A DNA stretch of 64,000 nt from assembly GCA_033065855.1 (NCBI GenBank), contig JAVXUO010002416.1, positions 248,001 through 312,000 on the forward strand, given 5' to 3'. The position numbers and the translations under genes were made by a program. The notes under the pieces are model-generated. The model was not told the DNA's origin. It did not search any database and saw only the letters and a list, made by a program, of their open reading frames with translations. How positions within the stretch are numbered: position 1 is the first letter of the stretch; each line of letters starts with the position of its first letter. Of this stretch, positions 36,501 through 48,059 are shown in pieces. This stretch comes from Escallonia rubra. Lineage: Eukaryota > Streptophyta > Magnoliopsida > Escalloniales > Escalloniaceae.

Positions 36501-39500
36501 ATACAGATGAATGATACTCACCCGACGCTCTGCATACCGGAGCTTATAAGAATTTTGGTGGATGTAAAGGGTTTGAGCTGGAAGGAAGCCTGGGAAATTA
36601 CTCAAAGGCAAGCACGTTCTTTTGTGGCCATCGGATATTGATATGGTTACTTACCATGATTAATATGCTCATTGACATCTTTTTTTTTTTTTTTTGGTGT
36701 CACTGCACCAACAACAAAGCATCTTTGTTACTTTGATAACTAATGATTGTGATTTTGATAACAATCAGTTAGAATAGTTTTTTTCTCCTCAAGTTCAGTC
36801 AGGCAAAAGAATAAGTTTCTTTGGTGTACATTGTTCTGACACTCTTACCTTTCCGGCAGAACTGTGGCATACACTAACCACACTGTTCTACCCGAGGCCT
36901 TAGAGAAATGGAGTTTGAATCTTCTGCAGGAATTACTTCCTCGGCATGTTGAGATCATAGAAATGATCGACTTGGAGGTACTTTTAAAAACTACTCTATT
37001 CTAATACTTTTTGTGTCGTCATATAATTCGTTTACTGTGCCTTGTTCTGCCTAGTTGGAGCCACACCCACTCATTTCTTCTCTTCTTATAATTTCGCTTT
37101 CCTCTCATTCTTTCTATTCTGTGTTTTGTGCCCTTTGGTTTAAGAGCAAAACCATGTGGATGCCCTCGCACCTTGTCTTTATTGATATCGTGATAATTGC
37201 TTTTCTATCCTCATTTAGCTGATGTTCTATGCAGCTGATCAACACCATAATTGCAGAGTATGGTACTGAAGATCTTGAACTATTGCAGCAAAAACTGAAG
37301 GAAATGAGAATTTTGGATAACATTGAATTACCATCTTCCATCTTAGAGTTACTAGTTAAGCCAGAGGAAATCCCTGCAACTAATGCAGTTGAAGAAGATG
37401 AAACATCCGATGAAGCAATAGAATCTGCTAGTGAAGAAGACGAAACATCCGATGAAGCAATAGAATCTGCTAGTAAAGAAGATCGATCTGAGGGGGAAAA
37501 CGAAACATCCGATGAAGCAATAGAATCTGCTAGTGAAGAAGATCGATCTGAGGGGGAAGACGAAACATCCGATGAAGCAATAGAATCTGCTAGTGAAGAA
37601 GATCAATCTGAGGGGGAGGTCGCGGAGGATACTGACACTACTGAAAATAAAACAAGTCTGAAATTTGAGCCAGATCCAAAACTGCCAAAAATGGTCCGTA
37701 TGGCTAATCTCTGTGTAGTTGGTGGGCATGCAGTAAATGGAGTTGCTGAGATACATAGTGACATCGTGAAAAATGAAGTTTTTAATGAATTTTATAAGGT
37801 AACTTGGTCAGTATGCTACTTGTGACTTCTCTCTGTCTAAAAATCTTAGTTCTCTGATCATGTCATCGTGTGTAAGTGCTTCTTGCCCCTGTTTTGAACA
37901 CATATCCTTGTGGCAGTTGTGGCCTGAGAAATTCCACAATAAGACAAATGGGGTGACACCTAGAAGATGGATCAGTTTCTGTAATCCGGAGCTTAGTAAA
38001 ATCATAACCAAGTGGACAAGAACAGAAGACTGGGTTATCAACACTGAAAAGTTGGTTGAACTGCAAAAGGTGGACTTCTCTATCCAATATTTCTTGTTAT
38101 GTTAGTTATATCCATGCGACCACGGCTGAACGAATCTAGTAAAATGCATAAGAATTATTGTCATACTACTACGTGTCATTTTCTGGATGTACTTTGTGAA
38201 CAGTGTTGAGCTCCGAAAATGTAATTGCGGCTATAAAAACATGTACTTGCTGTATCCCTGAAACACTAAAGTAATTGGATGGAAAAAGTTCATCATTTAA
38301 ATAGATATCGCTATTATGCTACTTGACCTGAGTTTTGCTAGAAAGGTGTTTTCATATATTGATTTGAACTTTGATGTTTTTAACAATGCCTGGGTCGCCG
38401 TTATTCATTTTATATATCGTCTTTCAGAAGTTTTTTTTTTTCAAAATTTATAAACAGGCTTAGCCTTCTTATGTATGGTGCAATGTTTTGCTGCTCTTAG
38501 TTTTAGTGTCAGTTTCTTTACTCGGCCTCTGTTTCTTCTACCTGTTTAATAACATGTAGGAAAGAGAAAAACTGAACAATCATTTGAAAAACCATGACTG
38601 AAGTGAATTGTTGCAGTTTGCTGATGATGAAGAACTCCAATCTGAATGGAGGGAAGCGAAAAGGAGCAACAAGAAGAAGGTTGTCTCCTTCCTGAAAGAA
38701 AAAACTGGATACCTTGTCAGCCCCGACGCGATGTTTGATGTGCAGGTTATCTTCTACTGACCAAAATGATTTTGCTTTAGCCTCGTTCTTTCTTTAGGAA
38801 TGGTGTGTGCCATTGGAAGAGGAACCGATATTTATGAGTATCATGGCAGAGCATAATGTTCTAGAAGTAGCGCTCCCTCTCTCCTTCTGAAGCATGTTAC
38901 AAAAGTGCTTGTCTTTTACGGTAAACAACCCTTGTACAGATTGGTTGCCTGTGTGGGATTCACGATGTGGCTTATTGTTGACCAGATGTGTGCTTCTTAG
39001 GCAGTTATAGTTATGACAAGTGATGACCATACTGTATGCCATCTCACCAAAGTAATTGCGTTTAATCTTAAAGGAAGATACTTTCTAAATTTTGTCGGAT
39101 AATAAGTACGTATAGCAAGGATAGTCTTGCACATAAATATTCAGTTCTTCTTGTTCCCTCAGGACAATAGAAGTTTAGTTGTTGAAAAAGATGGTACTAA
39201 ACCGCAATCAAATGTACCATAACGTAATGTATGTACTGCCTTTTCTGATGGTATTGATGCCCAATCTTAATTGGATTTTGGCTTTGTGAAATGATATTTC
39301 CACCTTTGTTTTGTCGCTAAAATGCATTTAGTATCAGATTCCCAACCTTCAAGCGAAAAATGAAGTGGTGGAATTGGATATTGGCATTTTTCCAGTTTTA
39401 TCGCTAAAATGCATTTAGTATCAGATTCCCAACCTTCAAGCGAAAAATGAAGTGGTGGAATAGCATATAGGGAGGTGGAAATAACATCTCCCTTTGGTTT

Positions 39501-42500
39501 CTTCTCCCTCTTCTGGTAAACTTAAGGCACCAGTAGTTCAAATGTATTTTCAGGTGAAGCGCATCCATGAATACAAGAGACAATTGTTGAACATCATGGG
39601 AATTGTTTATCGCTATAAGAAGATGAAAGAAATGAGTCCCGAGGAGAGAAAAGCAACCTTTGTTCCTCGAGTATGCATATTTGGAGGGAAAGCTTTTTCT
39701 ACTTATGCCCAAGCGAAGAGGATTGTGAAATTCATCACAGATGTTGGTGCTACAGTAAACCATGATCCTGAAATAGGTGATCTTCTGAAGGTAAGTAGAC
39801 AGTTATGGTTAAAAACCTTTAATGTTGTTACATGCTTTAAATAAATTTTGCACATATATTAGCATTTAGCACTACTTATTGTTGGTAAATATCTGCCATT
39901 ATGCTGTATTAAATATAATTGAGTTTTAGTTATGTGTGTGGGGGCATCTATATGGATTATCATATATTTTATTTTGACAACTGATAGAAAATAGGAGTCT
40001 GCTTCCAGAACCAATTTGGTGAAGCTCGTACTAGCATTGACCAACTTATAAGCTCTCCAGTCTCCCCATAGAAAACGAGAAAACCAAAGTGAAAAATAAC
40101 TTACTCAGCCTTCTGCTACACGTCCCCTACGATAGTCTTTTGTTGTTTTGATCAGGAGTTTCTCTTTTCTCTATCCTTCAAACTTTGTGTTAATTTATCT
40201 GTTTCCCAACTCTTTTAGCTTCTTAGAGTTAACATAGAATCACATAGGAACTTAGCTTGATAAACTATGTTCAGTTATGCTTATGTTACATAAAGCATAC
40301 TTAATAAAAGACTTGATCATGATTTAAAGCAAATCTACTGTGCAACATCTATGGTACCTAGAACTTTGATATTGAGGACACATATTGGCCTTCTCTGTTT
40401 TGTATCCAGTAATGTATCTTGTATCCAAAAGTGCCTTTGGATGATATTAATGTTTATTTAAAGACTATGGGCATTTGCTAATAAAAAGATATTAGCGACT
40501 ATTTTTTAACATGAAACGGACAATGCTTTGTAGAATGGTGGAAGTTGATCAGATTCACTTACAAACTTCATTGAATCTCTCATTTCAGGTTGTCTTTGTC
40601 CCAGATTACAATGTTAGCGTTGCCGAAGTGCTTATTCCTGGCAGTGAGCTGTCTCAGCATATCAGGTATGCCAATTTAGTATACTCGAGTTCCGTGCCTT
40701 TACTGGCATTTTTTCTAGGGGTAAAATCTCGACAATTTAGAAATTTGTGAGAATAAAGTTGGGTTAATATGTAATGGTTGTAATAGAGTATGTTCTATGC
40801 TTGGTTCAATTTTTGTTCCCCTATACGGTAAAAATAAAAGAACTTAAAGCCTCCAGCCAGAAGCCATTTAGCAGGTCAATGAAGGGCCTTACTCTTTTAT
40901 CACACTGCAAAGACAGCCTGAAGAGAGACTTAGTCAATAACCACAAAGCACAATTTTGTATGACAAACTAGTGCAAATCTAGAAAGGTACACGTGACGAA
41001 TCACTGTTGTCTAGAAGAAAGCGCAGCTTCTCAGACTTCCAGTCACGTTAAACACCCATTTTGACATGTCATGAGAGAAAGAGCGTGTCAAAATCCACAA
41101 CCAGAATATCTCAATAAATATTTGTTGAAATTGATACTTCATGATTCACTCTTCTTCTCGCTTCCTAACCCTAAAAGCTCACTCCTACTGGACTTTAACC
41201 ATCTAGGGTGCAGCACTCCACCGCAATTCTTGTGATAGCAATGTTAAGTTGAGATGTCCAATCCAGCAGTAGGATAGGAATATTTTGTCCATATGAAGGC
41301 TGTAATTACTTTTTTAAAGCTACTGATCCACCCCCACTTAGAACTATAGATTTTAAGAGTGCTTGGTTCTTCTAGGCATTTCTGAAAACGTTGCACCTTG
41401 AATACTTCATTAACTCAAAGTACCTGAAGTTTTGCTCACATTCTAACTTCGATCCCTACTGGCAGAAACCAGATAATAGACGATTCTGAGAATCTGCTTT
41501 CTTTCTACTGAAGTATAAGATGCTCTATTAACCAATAGCTATGTTGGGTTAAGAGGCAATAATCAGAAGACACTCAAGGTATAAATGCATGCCACAAATG
41601 TGGTAAGAGAACAAAAATCAACTCGATCTCGCTGTCTTGCTTTCTGGACTGGTCAGCACGAGAACTGAAGCTACCCATTTGAATCATCAGCTCATTGGCT
41701 TTAATGGTCGTGATGGACATCAATGCCCTAGCATGTCGTCCCTAACCTGATCCCGAAAACAGTCCTCAGAAGGTCCTCAACCATCAAACCTTAATGCTGC
41801 GGCATCCTACTTCTTGTCTTATCAACATATGAGATTTTTTTTCTGTTAGTGCAAGATATTCCTCTATAACAACTTCCTGGAATGATAGATCTGAGAAATT
41901 TTGGTCCATTGATAATAAACCCAGTTCAGCTCCATATAGGAAGTCAAAGAGTAAATAGATCAAATGTACCTCAAAATATTGCGGCCTCAATGGCCCTTCA
42001 TTGACCAGATGAGAAACATAATCCATGGGGATTTTAGCCTTGGTTTCTCCAAATCCTCCTGAACCCAAAGAATTGCCTGGAGAAGAACTTCAAGTTCCTG
42101 TTATATTTGAACACATGTATAGATTCATAAAAACAGTTAGATGATCCGCAACCTTGTCTGAAAAGCTTAGTGAGAGGAAAGATAACTTAAGCCATGTGTT
42201 ATATAATCCCAAGTATCATATAAAGGAAGGCATTAGGAAAGAATCATTTATTGGTGATGACAACTTTATTGAGGTTGTAGGGTACCACCGCCCAATGAGA
42301 ATAGCATGTGAGCCAACAAATGCAGCACAGGGTGTATGGATGATAGATGCATAGCCCACGTGCCACAAAGCATGTGAAACATTATGCTCAATGAGGTTGA
42401 CCCCTGAGTATGAAACTCGGGTCAATTAGAAGCAAATTACAATGTCATAGGCCTTATTACACTTGAATGGAACCACAGAGGTCTTCAAGGAAAGTAATAT

Positions 42501-44289
42501 GTGCTTAAGGACCTTCCCGGTCTGTAAGGAGCTCTCAAAGCTGAAAAATGATCGAGTCCTCAGGGCTTGATGAAAGGCTGGTTTTTAGAAGTATGTTCAT
42601 TGTTGACTAAGTTAATGGATTCGGAAGAAATCAGCCTCAGGGGGAGCTGGCTTTGGATGATCGTCGGCCTCGAAGGATAATCACCTCGGGTTTCCTGGAC
42701 TCGAGTAAGAAAACCTCGGCATTGTCAAGCTTGGGAAAAGGGCAATCTTGGATTACTTAGCCTCGGTTAGAATATTAAGATTCCGTGTTAAACACGGAAT
42801 CGTTGTCTATAAATACCCCTTGTATTGAAGCAATTATTCATTTATGATTCTCTGAAATCTCAGCATTTTATTGTTTTTCTAGTGCATTACTGTGTCAAAA
42901 TCATTCCTTGATCTTCTTTTAAGAAAAGAAGCATTTCGCCCTAACGCCATCCGTGATTGGTTGTAACGCCCTGATTCACGAAGGAACTGTACCCTTTGGC
43001 ATTACTTACTACGTACAGAGCTTATCAGCAAAACCTCTTGCATGGTTTTAAAAATTTACTGTTTTGTACTAACTAGTGCTCTACTGCTCTCTGAATCCGT
43101 AATCTAATAGCACTGCTGGAATGGAGGCTAGTGGAACTAGCAATATGAAGTTTGTAATGAATGGCTGCATCCTGATTGGAACTTTGGATGGTGCCAATGT
43201 TGAAATTCGGGAAGAGGTTGGAGAAGACAACTTTTTTCTTTTTGGTGCTAAAGCTCATGAAATTGCTGGGCTGCGGAAAGAAAGAGCAGAAGGAAAGGTG
43301 AGCTTAGTAAGCAAGAATGCAAGTTTTTCATCTGATAATTTTCTCATTTGGGAATGAATTCCAAAGCAACCACAAACCCATAGTACAATTTTGGGATTTC
43401 AGCAAAAAGATTAATGGGGTTGAGACAAACAATTACCAGTAAAAGAAAGTAGCATAACATTCCGTCGCTCATTTTCGTTGAACTGATATGCAGTTTGTGC
43501 CGGACCCTCGCTTTGAAGAGGTCAAGACATTTGTCAGAAGTGGTATTTTTGGTCCGTACAACTATAATGAGCTGATGGGATCCTTGGAAGGAAATGAAGA
43601 CTACGGTCGTGCTGATTATTTCCTTGTTGGCAAGGATTTTCCAGGTTACTTAGAGTGCCAAGAGAAGGTCGATGAGGCATATAGAGACCAGAAAGTGAGT
43701 ATTTTCTGCATATTCCTTAACTTTTTACGACCAATGATATCATGTACATGCATGTACCAAACGAGGCTGTTCTGCATATTTAGCTCAAGAATTGTTATTA
43801 GCCTGATTTAATTGCCCTAGCAACTGAAAATGCTATAACCCAAAGAAAAACCTGTTTTATAAAGTCATATAACCATCTTCGCATGGCATGATTAGCAGGA
43901 ATGTGCATCGTATCTCTTAAAAATCCTCATGTTAGTCAACAGTTTATTAATCCTTGCGCCTGTACACAAGCGTCCGATAAGGTTTTTGTGCATGGCTTCC
44001 TATAAAAACTAAGGTATTGCTTCGATGTGCAAATACGTTGATGTCCAGCTATGCATAGACATGAAATACCTCACGCGTATTGTATCACTTATACCATGCA
44101 AAGATGTTCATGTCCAGCATTATTCATTTGTAGCTACCTGTATCTAACATTTTTACCTTAATTTTGGCGCAGAAATGGACTAGAATGTCAATATTGAACA
44201 CAGCTGGTTCATCCAAGTTCAGCAGTGACAGAACGATTCACCAATATGCGAGGGACATTTGGATGCTTGAACCTGTTGTATTACCATAG
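33525..44289 (+). CDS. PHS1: Plastidic alpha-glucan (starch) phosphorylase, L isozyme, 15 exons
   Basis: Exons: 33525-33735, 34439-34671, 34768-34869, 35413-35589, 35769-36044, 36336-36607, 36860-36977, 37235-37798, 37917-38069, 38617-38745, 39554-39790, 40589-40665, 43111-43297, 43494-43694, 44173-44289. They total 3054 nt (1017 aa; potato L-type precursor about 966). Residues 1 to about 55 are a Ser/Arg-rich transit peptide. The body follows plant L-type phosphorylase throughout, e.g. '[20 protein letters not shown]' and '[17 protein letters not shown]'. The PLP lysine is K863 in '[10 protein letters not shown]'. Residues about 509-600 are the L78-type insertion that marks the plastid isozyme; here it is a run of acidic repeats. 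The enzyme reversibly transfers glucose between glucose-1-phosphate and alpha-1,4-glucans in the stroma, acting with DPE1 and in starch initiation. Intron 6 is GC-AG; intron 12 (2.4 kb) holds insertions. Confidence 0.96.
33895..34115 (+). mobile_element. Possible SINE in PHS1 intron 1
   Basis: Text near 33903, 'gtgcttagcaggatg', loosely resembles an A box. About 40 bp on, 'gggttcaagtacaatc' resembles a B box. An A-rich stretch ends near 34112. I could not find a flanking duplication, so this stays a weak call. Confidence 0.3.
37391..37618 (+). repeat. In-frame acidic minisatellite in the PHS1 L78 insertion
   Basis: Near-perfect repeats encode [15 protein letters not shown], with periods of 42 nt (first step) and 60 nt (later steps, which add RSEGE). 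All periods are multiples of three, so copy-number change keeps the frame. The insertion is known in potato and sweet potato as an acidic, phosphorylated and proteolytically sensitive loop that limits access to large glucans. Here residues 516-591 are almost wholly repeat-built, adding many Ser/Thr next to acidic residues (casein kinase 2-like sites). Confidence 0.95.
39308..39460. repeat. 87-bp tandem duplication in PHS1 intron 10
   Basis: The segment from 'gttttgtcgctaaaatgcat' to 'aatgaagtggtggaa' occurs at 39308-39373 and again at 39395-39460 with a single visible change (g/a). The offset is 87 bp. Near identity implies a recent event. It lies about 90 bp before the exon 11 acceptor. Confidence 0.92.
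41970..42076 (-). pseudogene. Possible captured exon, antisense in PHS1 intron 12
   Basis: On the minus strand a 107-bp block between a good acceptor (CTTCTCCAG|GC) and donor (TTTGAG|GTACAT) encodes '[20 protein letters not shown]' and then '[12 protein letters not shown]'. It reads like one exon of a real gene, lying backwards in a long intron among transposon-like DNA. I do not recognise the parent protein. It may have been carried by a transposon or be chance. Confidence 0.4.
42540..43015 (+). mobile_element. LTR-like sequence in PHS1 intron 12
   Basis: The sequence has a TATA motif (CTATAAATACCCC, about 42807), followed by a leader-like T/C-rich stretch and 'tgtaacgccctgattcacga', a layout typical of a plant LTR. 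Repeated 'cctcgg' blocks precede it. I could not find matching TG/CA ends with a 5-bp TSD, so the borders are only approximate and it may be a fragment. Confidence 0.4.
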
Positions 44290-44838
44290 AAACATGCCCA
44301 GAGTAAAGCTAAGTTTCTTTTGATGTAGGTACCCCTTTCTTTGGCATTTGTAGAAGCCAAATAATCTTGCCAAGTTCACTATCCCTGGGGTAAGAGAACA
44401 TAGCCAATATCGTACACTAGAATGTAAATCCCAGGCCTCTCAACCAGATCAAAGTCTGTGTTTATAATAGAGAAGTTGTTTCCTCTTTCTTCCTCTGCAC
44501 CAAGCTTGTATATTTGTGAATTATCTGATATGAGAGAATAGTGTCAGTTATTTTTACTTGAGAAGGTAAGTTTTAATTAAGGTGAGCCAAACCTTTGAGT
44601 CAAGACACAACTTTAGGCCTTAAGGGTTATGGTGACATCACGGATCTTTCCTTGGTGGGAATTTTCTACAGAAAGCAAAATAGACTAATTTTTACAGGAA
44701 ACCACAGAAGTAGTTGTACCCAACAGCAGTTTCCACAGCAAAATGCAGAGTAGAAAGTTCAGATATATGAATAAGGAAGACGGACTTGTATCCTATCAGT
44801 CTATCACCTTAGATGGAGGTACTTATGGCCATCGTCGA
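44290..44838. other. 3' flank of PHS1
   Basis: This holds the PHS1 3' UTR and downstream DNA. I see no clear AATAAA close to the stop codon and no gene. Confidence 0.4.
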
Positions 44839-45804
44839 TCACTCATTTGTGCTTTTCCAAGCGCTGGGAGAAAAATAAGTGACTGAATAACCGAAGGCCT
44901 CCTTGTATCGATCTAGGTCATAAATTCGTGTGATGTTCCGACCAACACGAGAGAGTTCAGAATTTGTTCTAGATTGTACATTAGTGCTACCGCGGAACGT
45001 ACTATTGGCTGATGGATTTCCTCCGGAATAAGGAAGAGAGTTCAAGTGTTTGTGAGTTGGATCCAATACCGCTTTCCTGCATAAAAGTTCATATTACGTA
45101 CACCTTCGACAACAAGAATTCTTGTGGCTTGTTTGGTTAGCTAATGTTAATGTATCAGGAGAGCTTCTTCAGCTGCTTCTTTCCGAAGGATTACTTCTTC
45201 ATCAAGTTACTGCGATCTACTCCGACCACTTGGTAAGCTTGAAAGTTTCTGGTCCATCACTTGCATTGAAGAATTTAGCAGTACGTTACTGTGATTCTTG
45301 CAATGTTATGGAAAAGGGATGGAATAATGCATTAAGAGCTAGTGCTCCCCTTACCATCCGCACTTTCAAGCAACTTTTCTCGGCTGCAAAATCTCCGGTT
45401 GAGCTTCGTCTCTGTCAACGTCAATTCTCAAGAAATCGGTGGTAGACTGTTCGTCCAGACGAGGGTGAAAGTCTACTTGATTTATCAAACTTAATAAAGC
45501 CATCTCCATAGAAGCATTTTCCGGCAGATCAACCAATATTCATCCGTGATTATAGATCTGATTCATCTCTGGTTGCTTGAATACCCATTCCTCTCCCTCA
45601 CACTTGTCTGAAATCATCTGTTCTTTCTCATCTGGTTCAAACCAAACCAGATCAGAAGTGCACTCCGCCAATGGACGTGGCTCTATCTCCGCTATTCTGG
45701 AGACCCCATTTTGTGTTTTGAAAATTCGTGACCTTCAGCTAACAGTGGAGCAACCTTACCGTTACGCCAAGTTTGACCCTCCTTCTCGAACAATAACTAA
45801 TTAA
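44839..45804. pseudogene. Coding-like remnant of unknown origin
   Basis: Two frames here look more protein-like than chance. On the minus strand (44839 to about 45080), a 3'-terminal exon-like frame follows an acceptor (TTTATGCAG|GAAAG) and ends 'AFGYSVTYFSPSAWKSTNE'. On the plus strand (45122-45445) a 107-codon frame contains 'LHQVTAIYSDHLVSLKVSG' and 'SLALKNLAVRYCDSC'; it then breaks at a stop, and further short coding-like pieces continue to 45804. The minus strand across 45450-45720 also has acidic, exon-like text ('CTSDLVWFEPDEKEQMI'). I cannot decide which strand is real or name a family. It could be a decayed host gene, a mobile element or an integrated foreign fragment. Confidence 0.35.
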
Positions 45805-48059
45805 GATGCGCATCCAAAATGATAAACGGCGTTACAACAAAACCAGAGACCTTGCAGAGCGCATATAATAGACCGGGATCGTTAAACCATCTAATCCATT
45901 TTTGGCCAAAAAAAAAGCAAAAAACTTAAGTAGAACATAGATAAACTGATTGAACAAGTGGGAGAAATGAGAACCTATCATTTTTGTACTTGGAAACGTG
46001 GTCCATGCTTACAAGATGCACACACACACACACACTAGGTGTTGTAAATGAAACCCAACCCCACCAATACAATGATCCTTTAATCCAAAGCTAAAGCTAG
46101 AAAAAGTGAATAATTGATTGCAATTTAGTTTGGTCAGGTTCATGCATGGCTTGTTCACTTGCCAAAGTACCACGAGTGTGAGCAGTGGTTGAGATTTCAA
46201 TGCCAACACATGATTTTTTTTCATTGTCCAAAGTGACTTCAATTGTCATTGTCAAGGTTTCCCAGAGGGTGCATAAGTGGGCGTTCAAGAATCAATATGA
46301 GCTATGCACACCACTAACTCTAATGATGATTATATCCTAACAAGAGAAAGTTTATGGTGGTGCTTGTTATTATTTCAGTTGGGTTCAAAGCTCCTGCTGC
46401 TCATGACACTTGTGTGCTCATTATTATCACCTGCACTTTATCCCGTGTCGGCCGGACGTTTTTCACCGTTCAATCCAGATTAAATAAAAAATAAAAAAAA
46501 GAGTGAGCCACCATTCGATCATTTTCTTTCATCGTTATATACGAGGTTTCTGGTCAGAAGGCCGAATCTGATCGGTCCTAATTCAACTTTTTAAATCTAT
46601 CCGGCGGCAAATTCAGCAAAAGTTTGTGTTTTTTTAAAACCGAAGCAAAACACTACTTTTGGCCTCTTTAAATCAAGAACTAAAGCCAAAGGAAACAACA
46701 CCCTGCAACAAAAGAGATTCTTAAATCTTGTTCCAATAAAGGCAATAACTTTATGAATAAACCAACTATATCAAGATAACAATCTTTAGCATTTTACACG
46801 AAGATTGACAACAATAATTCAGATTTAATTCAAAGGTTTTAAATAATCCCAATCAACATATCTTAGTATCTCACAAAAAGATTAAAAACAATAGTTTTTG
46901 TCTTTCTAATCAATCAAATATATATAATCAAATGGTCCATACTACTACCATATTCTAATGTACTTCGTACTCAACGAATCAGCTAATATCAACCGCCAAA
47001 TCTTTCTTTACTCCACCCGCTGCCTGCCTCAGTGCCCCCCCTGCCCTGCTCAACCTTTTCAGATCCAAAAGGTGAGGCCATGCGCCGGGGCCCTTCTCCC
47101 GATGCACACGTCCTTTCATTTTCTTTTTCCTTTTCCGATCTCTTTCTTTCTTTCTTTCCGTAAAGCAGTTCTCGCCTAATATTTCACTCTGTTTCTTTCT
47201 TTCTTTGAACCAGTTCTTACGTAATTATTAAAGTGAAAAAGAGTTGTCTCGAGTTCAAGTTTTCTGGCAAGGAAAACAAACTTTCGTAGATCGATGTTTT
47301 ACCAAACCACTTTGAAATTCCTGAAGAGTTGTTCTTGATGTAAACTATCTCGATCTCAAGTTTTTTGGGTTTAGAGAATGTGAACTACTCCACATAAATT
47401 AGCTGACTTAATTAGTGAATTGTGATTAAAACAAAAGAAGAAAAGACAAAGATAGTTTTGAGGAAGGTACATTAAAGAGACAGCTCCTTTTCTTGGGTCC
47501 CAAGCTAGTCTGCTGCTCCCCGGTGAAAATAATTGCAGTTTTAATTACAAATTATGGTGGTCTGATCGGCAACCTGCACTTTTCCACGCACTTCTTCTTG
47601 CCTCTGATCTTGGGGTAATACTCTAGCATTTGGGTGGAAGGGGATGCAATGTCATTGATCGGCGTGTTAAAAGGGCACAATCGCGTTGAGAACTCTCGCT
47701 TTAAGATATCAAAAAAGTTTATTCAGACGATTTGAAAAATGGTGATGTCTTCGATCGTGAATATGGTGATGCGACGTAGTGGCGACCGGTTAGACCCTCC
47801 TCCATCTCAGCTATTAGACTCTTTGGAGAGATTTTTGGGATTATTAATTTTTTTTTTCAAATTAAGGAAAAAAAAGTACGTTTTCTTCCAAGGTCAAATC
47901 TAATTATTATGTTATATATTATGGTAAAAGGCAAGTAAAAGTTAATATTTTCTTTTTTACATAGCATGTTTAATATTTTGTCATTTCAAGTTCAACCAAT
48001 CAGACTGCCTCTGCCTTTAAAATTTTGCTTTTTGATCTGACAAATTCTATGGGATCGGT
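45805..48059. other. Intergenic DNA without a supportable gene
   Basis: This is AT-rich, with a short CA run at about 46019-46035 and CTTT runs near 47140-47205. No frame has family features or splice continuity. Confidence 0.5.

Noticed and set aside
37352..37756. 134-codon minus-strand frame in PHS1 exon 8
   Set aside because: It is an antisense shadow of the acidic in-frame repeats, which stay open on the other strand because of their regular codon pattern.
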